From: Ruminococcus sp. | Lineage (GTDB): Bacteria > Bacillota > Clostridia > Oscillospirales > Ruminococcaceae | Length of the DNA stretch: 17,277 nucleotides | Assembly: GCA_024697705.1 (NCBI GenBank) | Contig: JAILFF010000262.1 | Location: forward strand, 1-17,277 | Direction: 5' to 3' | In this document: piece after piece, positions 7,368 to 14,274 of the stretch | How the letters are laid out: each line of letters starts with the position of its first letter | Position numbering within the stretch: the stretch's first letter is position 1 | Translations under genes and position numbers: made by a program | The notes under the pieces: generated by a model | What the model was told of the DNA's origin: nothing | What the model saw: the letters and a program-made list of their open reading frames with translations, nothing else | Database searches by the model: none

Positions 7368-7410
7368 AAAAAAATACCCCGATAGAGCGCACGTCCGTTC
7401 TTTCGGGGTA
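7368..7410 (-). terminator. Terminator of the zinc-ribbon LRR/DUF434 operon
   Basis: On the minus strand TACCCCGA (7410-7403) pairs with TCGGGGTA (7382-7375) and is followed by seven Ts (7374-7368). It lies just after the stop codon of the DUF434 gene. Confidence 0.8.
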
Positions 7411-7420
7411 CTGAATCATT

Positions 7421-8134
7421 TCAGCCTATCGGAGATATATCAATATAGTCATACTCGCCTATATTATCGGATATGACACACGCAGCCAGATTGAACCAGT
7501 TCTCACATTCATCAAGGATTATCGCGTCGCCCGAAGCAACGAGCGGCTTTGTCTTTAAGATCGCGTCAACGGGGTTTTCGATCATTACGTCCAGATCGAA
7601 GCCGATGTTTTCCGCAAGCTCGAAAATTCGTCCGCGAAGCCTGCCCGAGTTTGAAACAGGCTGATCGAGATAGATCTCAGCACGGCTTACGCGGAGCTTT
7701 TCAAGCGTACCGAGCAGCGCAGTTATCGCCCTGTCGGTCTGAGGGATAAGGCGGTAGGTGCCGTGCAGCCCCGCGAGGTCGCGTATGGTGCCGTCCATGC
7801 AGCGGAAAAGCATCGAGCCCGAAAAGGCTATCTCCAAGCCGATGATGACATTAAAGCCGTCGATGCAGATAGTCCGATCCGATATGTCCGTTATCTCGCG
7901 GCTTTTGCGGGAGATGATACTTTTTTCGGGAGAGACCGTCCGTGCCAGCGACAAACGCTGACGTTCACTCAGAAGATAATGATCGCCGACGAACCGCGTC
8001 GTACTCGTTACGGGGTAGCCGCGGTTAAGGAGAAAGTATACCTCTTCGGCGGCGCGGCGGAGCTTCGGAAGATTTTTCTCGCCGAAATCGCGTTCGTCGG
8101 TAGGAAGAAAACCGCGTTTTGCCTGTTTGCTCAT
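7421..8134 (-). CDS. DUF434/DUF5616 protein, possible PIN-like nuclease
   Basis: 237 residues, matching the DUF434 family from end to end. The N-terminal DUF434 part holds EEVYFLLNRGYPVTSTTRFV and GDHYLLSERQRLSLAR (31-65). The second part (about 86-237, DUF5616) starts with ICIDGFNVIIGLEIAFSG and CMDGTIRDLAGLHGTYRLI, then contains acidic positions at D157 (YLDQPVSNSG) and in a GDAIILDE segment. The 'DGFNV' start followed by conserved acidic residues recalls PIN/NYN-type nuclease folds, so a metal-dependent RNase is a reasonable guess but not shown. There is no signal peptide, so it is cytoplasmic. GAGGG precedes the ATG at 8134. It begins 11 bp after the stop of the zinc-ribbon LRR gene and shares its promoter and the terminator at 7368-7410. 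Confidence 0.85.
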   Translation of the reverse strand: MSKQAKRGFLPTDERDFGEKNLPKLRRAAEEVYFLLNRGYPVTSTTRFVGDHYLLSERQRLSLARTVSPEKSIISRKSREITDISDRTICIDGFNVIIGLEIAFSGSMLFRCMDGTIRDLAGLHGTYRLIPQTDRAITALLGTLEKLRVSRAEIYLDQPVSNSGRLRGRIFELAENIGFDLDVMIENPVDAILKTKPLVASGDAIILDECENWFNLAACVISDNIGEYDYIDISPIG

Positions 8135-8145
8135 ATCGTTACCCT

Positions 8146-9255
8146 CTATTCTACCGTTTCACACTTGATCGAATTCTTCTCCGCAAACTGCTCGGCATAG
8201 GAACCCTTCACACAATAAAGCGTCAGCTTCGGGCACTCCGAAAACGCGGTCACGCCGATCTCTTTAACGCTGTCGGGTATCGAAACGCCCGAGAGCTTCT
8301 TGCAAAAACTGAACGCATTCTCGTTGATGTTCGTGAGCGTTCCCGGAAGACGCACTAATTTTAACGATTCACAGAATGAAAAAGCACCTTCGCCCACCTC
8401 CCACAGACTGCCGCTTTTGGAAAAAGACACCTGTGAAAGAGATTTGCACGAATAGAACGCCAGATAACCGACGCTCTTCACGCTCTCGGGAAAGCTGACG
8501 CTTCTTAAGGAAAGACACTCTCTGAACGCATCCTCGCCGATCAGCGTGATGCCGTCGGGGATGACCACGGTTCCGCCCTCGCCAAGATACTTTGTAAGGA
8601 TAACTTCTCCATCGTGAATGTCGATCTCGAATTCGTCGCTGAGAAAGCTTTCTTCCGCGGGCTCGGGCTCTTGCTCTTTTTGAACGGCTTCGCCGTCGGT
8701 CAGGACGACCTTAATGCCCTCCTCACGGGCATATTCTTCGGCAAAAGAGCCGACGGGGCAATGGATAGTAAGCCGCGGACATTCGTTGAACGCCAGCGAA
8801 CCGATGCCCTGCACGCTTGCGGGGACAGTTACCGACGAAAGCGACGTGCATTTGTAGAAAGCGCCCTTGCCGATACCCATAACGCTTTCCGGAACGACAA
8901 CGCTTGTCAGCGAGCGGCAGAAAGCGAACGCGCTGTCTCCGATGACCGTCAGACCCGAAGGGATAGTTACGCCTTTCAGGGATTTGCAGTCGCAGAATGC
9001 ACCCCTTGCGATGCTCGTCACGCCTTCGGGGATAGCGACGTTCCCGCCCTTGCCCTTGTATTTTTTCAGCACGCCGTCCTCGATAACGAACCCTGCTTTT
9101 TTCGCCTGTTTGAGCGACTGCGCCGAAAGCTCGCCCTCGGTGTGAGGAGCGCCGTCCAACGCCTCGGGCTTCGGAAAAGGCTTTTCACAGTAGCCGCAGC
9201 TTACCGCATCGGCATTGTTTTCTTCACCGCAGAAAGGACACTTCTTCATTTCCAT
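8146..9255 (-). CDS. Cytoplasmic zinc-ribbon protein with two LRR_5 blocks
   Basis: 369 residues from ATG 9255. This start has GGGGTGA 6 bases upstream; an open frame continues to 9327 but lacks a binding site there and would cover the promoter. Residues 6-23 form a zinc ribbon (CPFC at 6-9, CGYC at 20-23), followed by a Pro/Glu-rich linker. Two LRR_5/BspA-type blocks follow, about 50-185 and 215-369, each opening with a strand and 'Y-x-G-x-G-G-x-V-x-I-P-x-G-(V/I)-T-x-I' and ending with a cap of the form G-S-(F/Y)-A-E-x-(F/Y)-A. The two blocks look like an internal duplication. No signal peptide or membrane helix is present, unlike most BspA-like proteins, so it is probably an intracellular scaffold. 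First gene of an operon with the DUF434 protein, driven by a near-consensus promoter. Confidence 0.85.
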   Translation of the reverse strand: MEMKKCPFCGEENNADAVSCGYCEKPFPKPEALDGAPHTEGELSAQSLKQAKKAGFVIEDGVLKKYKGKGGNVAIPEGVTSIARGAFCDCKSLKGVTIPSGLTVIGDSAFAFCRSLTSVVVPESVMGIGKGAFYKCTSLSSVTVPASVQGIGSLAFNECPRLTIHCPVGSFAEEYAREEGIKVVLTDGEAVQKEQEPEPAEESFLSDEFEIDIHDGEVILTKYLGEGGTVVIPDGITLIGEDAFRECLSLRSVSFPESVKSVGYLAFYSCKSLSQVSFSKSGSLWEVGEGAFSFCESLKLVRLPGTLTNINENAFSFCKKLSGVSIPDSVKEIGVTAFSECPKLTLYCVKGSYAEQFAEKNSIKCETVE

Positions 9256-9329
9256 ATTTTTCACCCCGTTATTACATAGTTTATCTCCGAGACGGCAGAC
9301 CGAAAGGATATGCCGTTTTCCTATCATAT

Positions 9330-9358
9330 ATCATAGCACATCTTAAGTCAAATGTCAA
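9330..9358 (-). promoter_or_regulatory. Promoter of the zinc-ribbon LRR/DUF434 operon
   Basis: On the minus strand TTGACA (9358-9353), a 17-bp spacer and TATGAT (9335-9330) with TG one base before the -10. A nearly ideal sigma-A promoter, about 75 bp before the chosen ATG at 9255, which also supports that start over the longer frame. Confidence 0.75.
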
Positions 9359-9387
9359 CAGACTGCAAAACTGCGGGAATTCATTGG

Positions 9388-9413
9388 GCGTTCTGTACAG
9401 AAAACGCTTTTTT
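9388..9413 (+). terminator. Terminator-like hairpin upstream of CotH gene
   Basis: GCGTT (9388-9392) pairs with AACGC (9403-9407) around a loop that is itself partly self-complementary (TTCT/AGAA), and is followed by six Ts (9408-9413). The orientation is plus, but no plus-strand gene lies just upstream, so what it would terminate is unclear. Confidence 0.4.
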
Positions 9414-9630
9414 CAATTGTGCAAACAAATGATTTTTCTTTTAATTTAGACATATTATGTTATATATATAAAAGCTTAAGCTTCGGACAGCGTGATGTAT
9501 CAGCCCTAAAAACAACGATTTTAAATAAAAAGGGCAGAAATAACGGCTTGGGAACAATACGGTCAGTTTGCAAATTGATCTTATGTTCATAATATTATAA
9601 TGATATGTTCAACATTCGGTCGCATTTATC

Positions 9631-9639
9631 TGATATAAT
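9631..9639 (+). promoter_or_regulatory. Extended -10 element of the CotH gene
   Basis: TGATATAAT is an extended -10 (TG-N-TATAAT), about 48 bp before the start codon at 9688. I see no good -35 hexamer at 16-18 bp, which is common when the TG extension is present. Confidence 0.45.
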
Positions 9640-9687
9640 TAACATAGTATATATTGTTTTGTCTTGCTATACGAAAGGAAAATGTGT

Positions 9688-11472
9688 ATGACTCTTAAAA
9701 AAATGACATCGGCTTTATGCTCGTTCGCTTTGACGGCAGGCATTTTTATAATTGCCCCCGCAGGCGATGTGACCGCCGAAGCCGCGCCCGCGCAGAGAAG
9801 CATCGCAACGATAAATATTACTACCGGCGAGGAATACAAAGACACCCCGCCTTATGAGATACTCACTCCCGACGGCATCGAAAACGCCTGGGGCTGTACA
9901 GTCATAGAAAATGATTATGTGACGTGTACCATGGAATACATCGACCCCGACGGCGTTACCGAGACCATCACCGACACGACCGCTCAGATCAAGGTCAGAG
10001 GAAATACCTCCGCCGTGGCGAAAAAGCTTCCCTACAAGCTCAAGTTCAAAAACGCATATTCCTTCGGCACAGACGACAAAGAGGGCGGCTCGAAAAAATG
10101 GCTTCTTTTGAATTCGGGTACCGACCTGAAATTCCTGTTCTCGAATTTCACTTCGGAATACCTGGGCAGCGAATGGCAGCCTTCTTTTGAATATGTCAAC
10201 CTTTCCTATAACGGAGATTACAAGGGCGTTTACATTCTCGTCGAATCGGTCGAGCAGATGAACAAAGACCTTGATTTCAGCAAAAAAGGCTTCCTTATCG
10301 AAAACGACGCTTACTGGTGGGCTGAAAATGAAGGGGATTATTTCAAATTCGACGGAATCGACCCTCATGTCGGCTTTACCTTCAAAGAGCCCGAAGCGGG
10401 CGACCTCGAACCCGATCAGAAAGCCGCTGTAATTGAAAAAATGACCGACGCCGCCACCAAGATCATGAGCGACAGCGACACCGATTATCTCTCTGCCGTT
10501 GACCTCGACAGCGCCGTTACGTGGTTCCTTACGAAGGATTATCTGTGCAACGATGACTGCGCAGGTTCTAATATGTACTGGTACTCGCCTAAAGCGAGTT
10601 CTCTGCTGAAACTGGGCCCCGTGTGGGATTTTGACCGCGATTATTACGAATACTACGCAAACAGATGGTCTTCCATACACACCGAGAATTATAATTTCGG
10701 CAGTTATCTTTTTGAAAAGGATTCTTTTAAAGCAGCCTACCGCCGGAAGTTTATGGATACGCTCGATCTGCGCAAGGCTCTGCCCGAATATGTGAACAAC
10801 TATTTCAACACCTACGGCAAGTCGCTTCAGGAAAGCTGGAATCAGGACGCCAAAAGATGGAACAAGAGCACGTTAAATGTCGCCGAAAGAAAAAATGAGC
10901 TGCTTTTATGGTATGACAACAGACAGAAAAATATTTACAAAGCTACCGCCGACTGGATCAAAACCGACATCAGCAACGCCACCGTTGAATTATCCTCCCA
11001 AAGCGTAGCTTACACAGGCAGACCCGTTATGCCAAAGCTCAGAGTAACTTATAACGACGAGACCCTTGTGAAAGACAGGGATTATACGTTCTGCGTGAAG
11101 GGTCACACCGAACCCGGCAGAGCGATGGTAACTGTCACAGGCACGGGAAAATTCAGCGGAAGAACGAAAGCATATTACTATATCGTACCCGCGCAGCTGT
11201 CGTTTGAAGCAATAGCAGGCTTCTACGGGCGCGTCGAAATGAACTGGAATAAAGACCCCTATGCCGACGGATATCAGATCCAAGGCTCGGAAAGCAGTAC
11301 GTTCGACAAGAAGAAGGAGATCATTATTAATGATAACTCCACGACGACCTATACGGTAGGCGGTCTTACTTTCGGCAAGAAATACTATTTACGCATAAGG
11401 AGCTTCAAGATCATTGACGGCAAAAAGGTTCCCGGCGTATCAAGCCAAATAATTTGCGTAACAGCAATGTGA
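9688..11472 (+). CDS. Secreted CotH-family protein kinase with Ig-like and Fn3 tail
   Basis: 594 residues from ATG 9688, chosen because AAAGGA lies 8 bases before it; an ATG at 9682 is too close and the TTG at 9664 has no binding site. Residues 1-33 form a signal peptide. The CotH kinase domain spans about 38-400: IKVRGNTS (101-108), PYKLKFK, KKWLLLNSGTD (136-146), NLSYNGDYKGVYILVESVEQ (171-190), GFLIEND (201-207) and the metal-binding GPVWDFDRD (310-318). CotH of Bacillus phosphorylates spore-coat proteins; in gut clostridia such domains are found in secreted and cellulosomal proteins, so the substrate here is open. Residues about 425-512 look like a bacterial Ig-like repeat (SVAYTGRPVMPKLRVTYND, KDRDYTF, VTVTGTGKFSG), and about 515-594 an Fn3 domain (MNWNKDPYADGYQIQGS, YYLRIRSFK). 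No dockerin or LPxTG is seen. Single-gene unit. Confidence 0.88.
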   Translation: MTLKKMTSALCSFALTAGIFIIAPAGDVTAEAAPAQRSIATINITTGEEYKDTPPYEILTPDGIENAWGCTVIENDYVTCTMEYIDPDGVTETITDTTAQIKVRGNTSAVAKKLPYKLKFKNAYSFGTDDKEGGSKKWLLLNSGTDLKFLFSNFTSEYLGSEWQPSFEYVNLSYNGDYKGVYILVESVEQMNKDLDFSKKGFLIENDAYWWAENEGDYFKFDGIDPHVGFTFKEPEAGDLEPDQKAAVIEKMTDAATKIMSDSDTDYLSAVDLDSAVTWFLTKDYLCNDDCAGSNMYWYSPKASSLLKLGPVWDFDRDYYEYYANRWSSIHTENYNFGSYLFEKDSFKAAYRRKFMDTLDLRKALPEYVNNYFNTYGKSLQESWNQDAKRWNKSTLNVAERKNELLLWYDNRQKNIYKATADWIKTDISNATVELSSQSVAYTGRPVMPKLRVTYNDETLVKDRDYTFCVKGHTEPGRAMVTVTGTGKFSGRTKAYYYIVPAQLSFEAIAGFYGRVEMNWNKDPYADGYQIQGSESSTFDKKKEIIINDNSTTTYTVGGLTFGKKYYLRIRSFKIIDGKKVPGVSSQIICVTAM

Positions 11473-11503
11473 GCTGATTTCGTAAGAGAATAAAAAATTA
11501 AAA

Positions 11504-11535
11504 AACACCGGCATCGCGAAGATGTCGGTGTTATT
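11504..11535. terminator. Two-way terminator between CotH and ion-channel genes
   Basis: AACACCGGCATC (11504-11515), loop GCGAA, GATGTCGGTGTT (11521-11532), with a single G-T pair. A T-rich stretch follows on the plus strand and a longer T tract follows on the minus strand (the A-rich run at 11491-11505). It serves the two convergent genes. Confidence 0.8.
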
Positions 11536-11538
11536 TTG

Positions 11539-13557
11539 TTATCCGAGCTTCATTACGATGATCTCGTCATCGTTTCCGAGCGTAAGGTCATTCTGTACGA
11601 TCTTAAGGCTATCGTCGTCGTTCTTGGGCAAAAGCACCGCCGTATCGAGCCCGTCGCCGCTGCCCTCCGTCCTCGAAAACAGATAGCTTATATTGTTCTT
11701 CACGCAGCCGATAGGCAGATATTCGTGTCCCGTAGCTTCGTATACCCACAAAATCAGCTCGCGCTTGCTGCCGAATTTCAGGTCGCCCGCATAGTTCTTG
11801 AAGAACAGCGAGGACTTGACCGAAAGAATACTGTAATCATTTGAAAGCCTGTCTTCCGAATTGATCGACGCTGCGTCGCTTTCAAATGTTATCAAATCCT
11901 TGATGAAATCGAGACGCACGGGGTCTTTGCCAAGCTGCGCGTACAGACAGCTGATAAATCTTTCGCTGACAACGACCTGATCCTGATTTCTTCGCTCGAT
12001 GACATTTTCGTTCTGCATATCAAGCACCTCAACGATGCAGTTGTGCTTGTCAAGAGTATCGAAACGTTTCAGACTGTTCCAGAAGATAAGCGGCTTTTCA
12101 TCAACGTTGGTCTCATCGCAGTCATCGTCCGAAAGGAACAGCACCGAATTAACGCCTTCAAGGACAGAGCCGCCTTCCCCCGAGGTGAACGGGTCGAAAA
12201 TATCCTTTACGATGACAGCGCCGCTTTCCCCATCGCCGAAAAGCGTGCTGTATTCGGGCGCGGCAACGTAACTTCTGATCTTTTCCTCATTCTTCTCGGT
12301 GTCCATCAGAACTACTTTCAGCCCGAATCCCGGGAATTCATTTTTGAAGCACACAAGGCTCTCCAGAATATAGCCGAGCTTGCTGTTTGAGCCGATTATC
12401 AATATCTTCGACTTGTCATTGATGATGCAGGGAACGAACTTCTTTTCGGGAAGCGGCTTTTTCAGCTTATAATCGCTTGTACCGACGTTTCTTATATCGT
12501 CCTCGCTTTCGGAGATATACAGCCGCCTTTTGCCCGAGTCAAGTATCGGCAGGGACGAACTTTGCCGTTTCAGATCGTCCGCGACGGATACCGATCCGGG
12601 GACATCTTCAAGATACAATTCTACGCCCTCAAAGCTTATAAGATGGAGAATGGTATCGCAGAGAGACGGCATAACAGCGGTGATAGCCATTATTTTTCCG
12701 AGCAGCTCGTTGAAGTTTACCGGGAAACAATTGCTGCTCGTCTTGAAGGGATATTCCCTTATGAGCCTTTCCGTCTTGCCGTCGGAGACCTCGGCGAGTA
12801 TGCACGGCGAATTGCCGTTTCCCGAAGGATTCCCGCCAAGATAGCCGTTTACGAACATAAAGAGCTTGAAAACGCTGAAATCATGGCTTTCGCGGTCGTT
12901 TTCGCCGTCCGACGTCATAAGGATAATGGTCTTTGAATCCTTCAGCGCTATCCTGTCGAGCGCAAGCTTTGAGAACGGACTTCCCTGACGGATAATAAGG
13001 TTTTTAAATCTTTTCTTTGCCTGATGTACGCTGAAAATATTGTCGATCTGATTTCTGATCTCCTTTTTATCCTTGTCCGAAAGAATAACTATGTAGGTAT
13101 TCTTCATATCGTCAAAGCAGTAATCGTAGATTATCGAGGGTACTTTATGATTGTAATCAAGTATCACGATATGTTTTTTGAGCTTGAGCGCTCTTCGGGC
13201 AGCAGCCGATCTTTCGAGAACGCCCGTAATAATGCTCGTGACAAAACCTACCGTACCGCCCGTAAGGGAGATCATACCGAGAAGCACGACCACCGTAGTG
13301 ATTATAAGCGAGATCGGGTAATCGCTGTACTGATATCTTCCGCTCGGGTTTACCATCAGCGTGAAAGCGAAGCGGATCATCTCGGTAAAGCTTCTGCCCT
13401 CGTTTTCGGGAAGGAGCATCAGCAGACCCGTCGATATCGCGATAAACACGATATTTACGGCAAGTATGAGCAAGACCATGAACAATCCCGGATTATTATC
13501 GGCGCGCATGATGATCTTGTTTTTCATTTTTTCATAAAAGCTCAGTTTATTTTGCAT
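11539..13557 (-). CDS. CASTOR/POLLUX-like ion channel with two RCK-type domains
   Basis: 672 residues. Two membrane segments (about 25-48 and 83-112) enclose a short pore-like stretch (FTLMVNPSGRYQ, 65-76), the 2-TM plan of MthK-type channels. The second helix holds SLTGGTVGF, a glycine hinge candidate. No TVGYG potassium filter is present, as expected for CASTOR/POLLUX/DMI1-type channels. A first RCK/TrkA-N-like Rossmann domain starts at KKHIVILDYNHKVPSIIYDY (127-146) and a second at KSKILIIGSNSKLGYILESL (382-401). The first glycine loop is degenerate, as is common in this family. Plant relatives carry nuclear-envelope cation currents; the bacterial role is unknown, possibly ion or osmotic balance. 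AGGGG lies about 11 bases before ATG 13557. Driven by a consensus promoter and divergent from the HPt-permease-kinase operon. Confidence 0.8.
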   Translation of the reverse strand: MQNKLSFYEKMKNKIIMRADNNPGLFMVLLILAVNIVFIAISTGLLMLLPENEGRSFTEMIRFAFTLMVNPSGRYQYSDYPISLIITTVVVLLGMISLTGGTVGFVTSIITGVLERSAAARRALKLKKHIVILDYNHKVPSIIYDYCFDDMKNTYIVILSDKDKKEIRNQIDNIFSVHQAKKRFKNLIIRQGSPFSKLALDRIALKDSKTIILMTSDGENDRESHDFSVFKLFMFVNGYLGGNPSGNGNSPCILAEVSDGKTERLIREYPFKTSSNCFPVNFNELLGKIMAITAVMPSLCDTILHLISFEGVELYLEDVPGSVSVADDLKRQSSSLPILDSGKRRLYISESEDDIRNVGTSDYKLKKPLPEKKFVPCIINDKSKILIIGSNSKLGYILESLVCFKNEFPGFGLKVVLMDTEKNEEKIRSYVAAPEYSTLFGDGESGAVIVKDIFDPFTSGEGGSVLEGVNSVLFLSDDDCDETNVDEKPLIFWNSLKRFDTLDKHNCIVEVLDMQNENVIERRNQDQVVVSERFISCLYAQLGKDPVRLDFIKDLITFESDAASINSEDRLSNDYSILSVKSSLFFKNYAGDLKFGSKRELILWVYEATGHEYLPIGCVKNNISYLFSRTEGSGDGLDTAVLLPKNDDDSLKIVQNDLTLGNDDEIIVMKLG

Positions 13558-13606
13558 AAGTTGGTTTTCCCCTTTTTTGAATGATATTGGTTCGGCTTAC
13601 CGTAAT

Positions 13607-13635
13607 ATTATACACCGTCAAAGTACAAATGTCAA
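13607..13635 (-). promoter_or_regulatory. Promoter of the ion-channel gene
   Basis: On the minus strand, TTGACA (13635-13630) and TATAAT (13612-13607) are separated by exactly 17 bp: both hexamers match consensus. It lies about 50 bp before ATG 13557. Confidence 0.85.
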
Positions 13636-13680
13636 GCGTTGGCGGAGATCGGTAAAAATAATTCTTTTAGACACGCAAGT

Positions 13681-13693
13681 CTGTTATGAACAG
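13681..13693. promoter_or_regulatory. Dyad between divergent promoters, possible operator
   Basis: CTGTT-ATG-AACAG is an inverted repeat lying between the ion-channel promoter and the HPt-operon promoter. An outer pair GACAC (13670-13674) and GTGTC (13693-13697) partly overlaps it. This could bind a regulator of both genes; symmetry and position are the only support. Confidence 0.3.
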
Positions 13694-13726
13694 TGTCAAT
13701 ATATCGCAAAATATCATAAAAAATGC

Positions 13727-13755
13727 CGGACAATTTACGATTTATATGTTATAAT
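13727..13755 (+). promoter_or_regulatory. Promoter of the HPt/permease-kinase operon
   Basis: CGGACA (13727-13732), a 17-bp spacer and TATAAT (13750-13755) with TG one base upstream (TGTTATAAT). It implies a leader of about 118 bases before ATG 13880. Within that leader TGTCCC (13802-13807) and GGGACA (13831-13836) can form a 6-bp stem with a large loop; I match it to no riboswitch class. Confidence 0.6.
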
Positions 13756-13879
13756 AGATGTACAAGTGATGAATTATTTTTGACTTTTTCAAATCGTCCG
13801 CTGTCCCGAGAAGCAAGCACACGCAAAACAGGGACATACGGCGAACATCTAAAAAAGCAAGAACAAGGAGCTGAAATTT

Positions 13880-14248
13880 ATGACGATACAGGAATTATAT
13901 TCCGAAATTGACGGAGATTACGAACAGGCTGTCCGCGTGCTTCGCATGGACAAGCTCATCGACAAGCAAATCAGAAAGCTTACGAAAAACGGCGTAGTTG
14001 ACGCTCTTCTCGACGCGGGAAAGAGTCCCGAGCCGACGGAGCTTTTTGAGAAGGCTCACGCAATGAAAGGCGTTTGCGCGAATCCGGGACTTGTCACGCT
14101 CTCGGAAATGGCTTCGGAGATCGCAGAGGAATTCCGTCCGGGGAACCCGAGAACTCTCTCGGACCCGGAGGTATCGTCAAAGCTCGCCGAGATAGCGGCT
14201 CTGTACGGCAAAACGGCTGACGGCATACGGAAATACGAACAGGGCTGA
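13880..14248 (+). CDS. HPt-domain phosphotransfer protein
   Basis: 122 residues, a stand-alone HPt four-helix bundle. The active-site motif is AHAMKGVCANPGL: H60 is the phospho-accepting His, with K63-G64 as in the H-x-x-K-G pattern, followed by VTLSEMASEIAEEFR, the helix that normally packs against it. The N-terminal part (MTIQELYSEIDGDYEQAVRV, then LRMDKLIDKQIRKL) is what I associate with clostridial HPt proteins. Its role would be to carry phosphate between receiver domains of hybrid kinases or on to a final response regulator. AAGGAG lies about 9 bases before the ATG. The next gene, 26 bp downstream by the chosen start, encodes a hybrid kinase with a receiver domain, the natural partner. 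Pro69 replaces the more usual Leu in the 'A-N-L-G' segment. Confidence 0.85.
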   Translation: MTIQELYSEIDGDYEQAVRVLRMDKLIDKQIRKLTKNGVVDALLDAGKSPEPTELFEKAHAMKGVCANPGLVTLSEMASEIAEEFRPGNPRTLSDPEVSSKLAEIAALYGKTADGIRKYEQG

Positions 14249-14274
14249 GCTTTCCCGCAAGAGGTATGATCTAT

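Larger units (their letters stand above)
9256..9687. other. Intergenic region between divergent LRR and CotH genes
   Basis: 432 bp without a convincing gene. It holds the minus-strand promoter at 9330-9358, a terminator-like hairpin at 9388-9413, a 12-bp perfect palindrome AAGCTTAAGCTT at 9472-9483, a very AT-rich stretch, and the plus-strand promoter near 9631-9639. I see no riboswitch consensus or tRNA. The middle part, about 9415-9600, has no feature I can name apart from the palindrome. Confidence 0.5.

Noticed and set aside
9256..9327. Longer start (9327) for the zinc-ribbon LRR gene
   Set aside because: The extra 24 codons have no binding site and lie just downstream of, and almost on, a near-consensus promoter at 9330-9358; they would leave no room for a leader.
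9472..9483. AAGCTTAAGCTT palindrome as an operator or recombination site
   Set aside because: It is only 12 bp, lies in AT-rich sequence far from both promoters, and has no partner copy in the window.
9715..10680. 321-codon minus-strand frame within the CotH gene
   Set aside because: Antisense shadow of a well-supported CotH kinase domain; no ribosome binding site or family match.
13756..13879. Riboswitch (for example c-di-GMP type) in the HPt-operon leader
   Set aside because: The leader has a 6-bp stem and an A-rich loop, but I could not match it to the conserved core of any riboswitch class.
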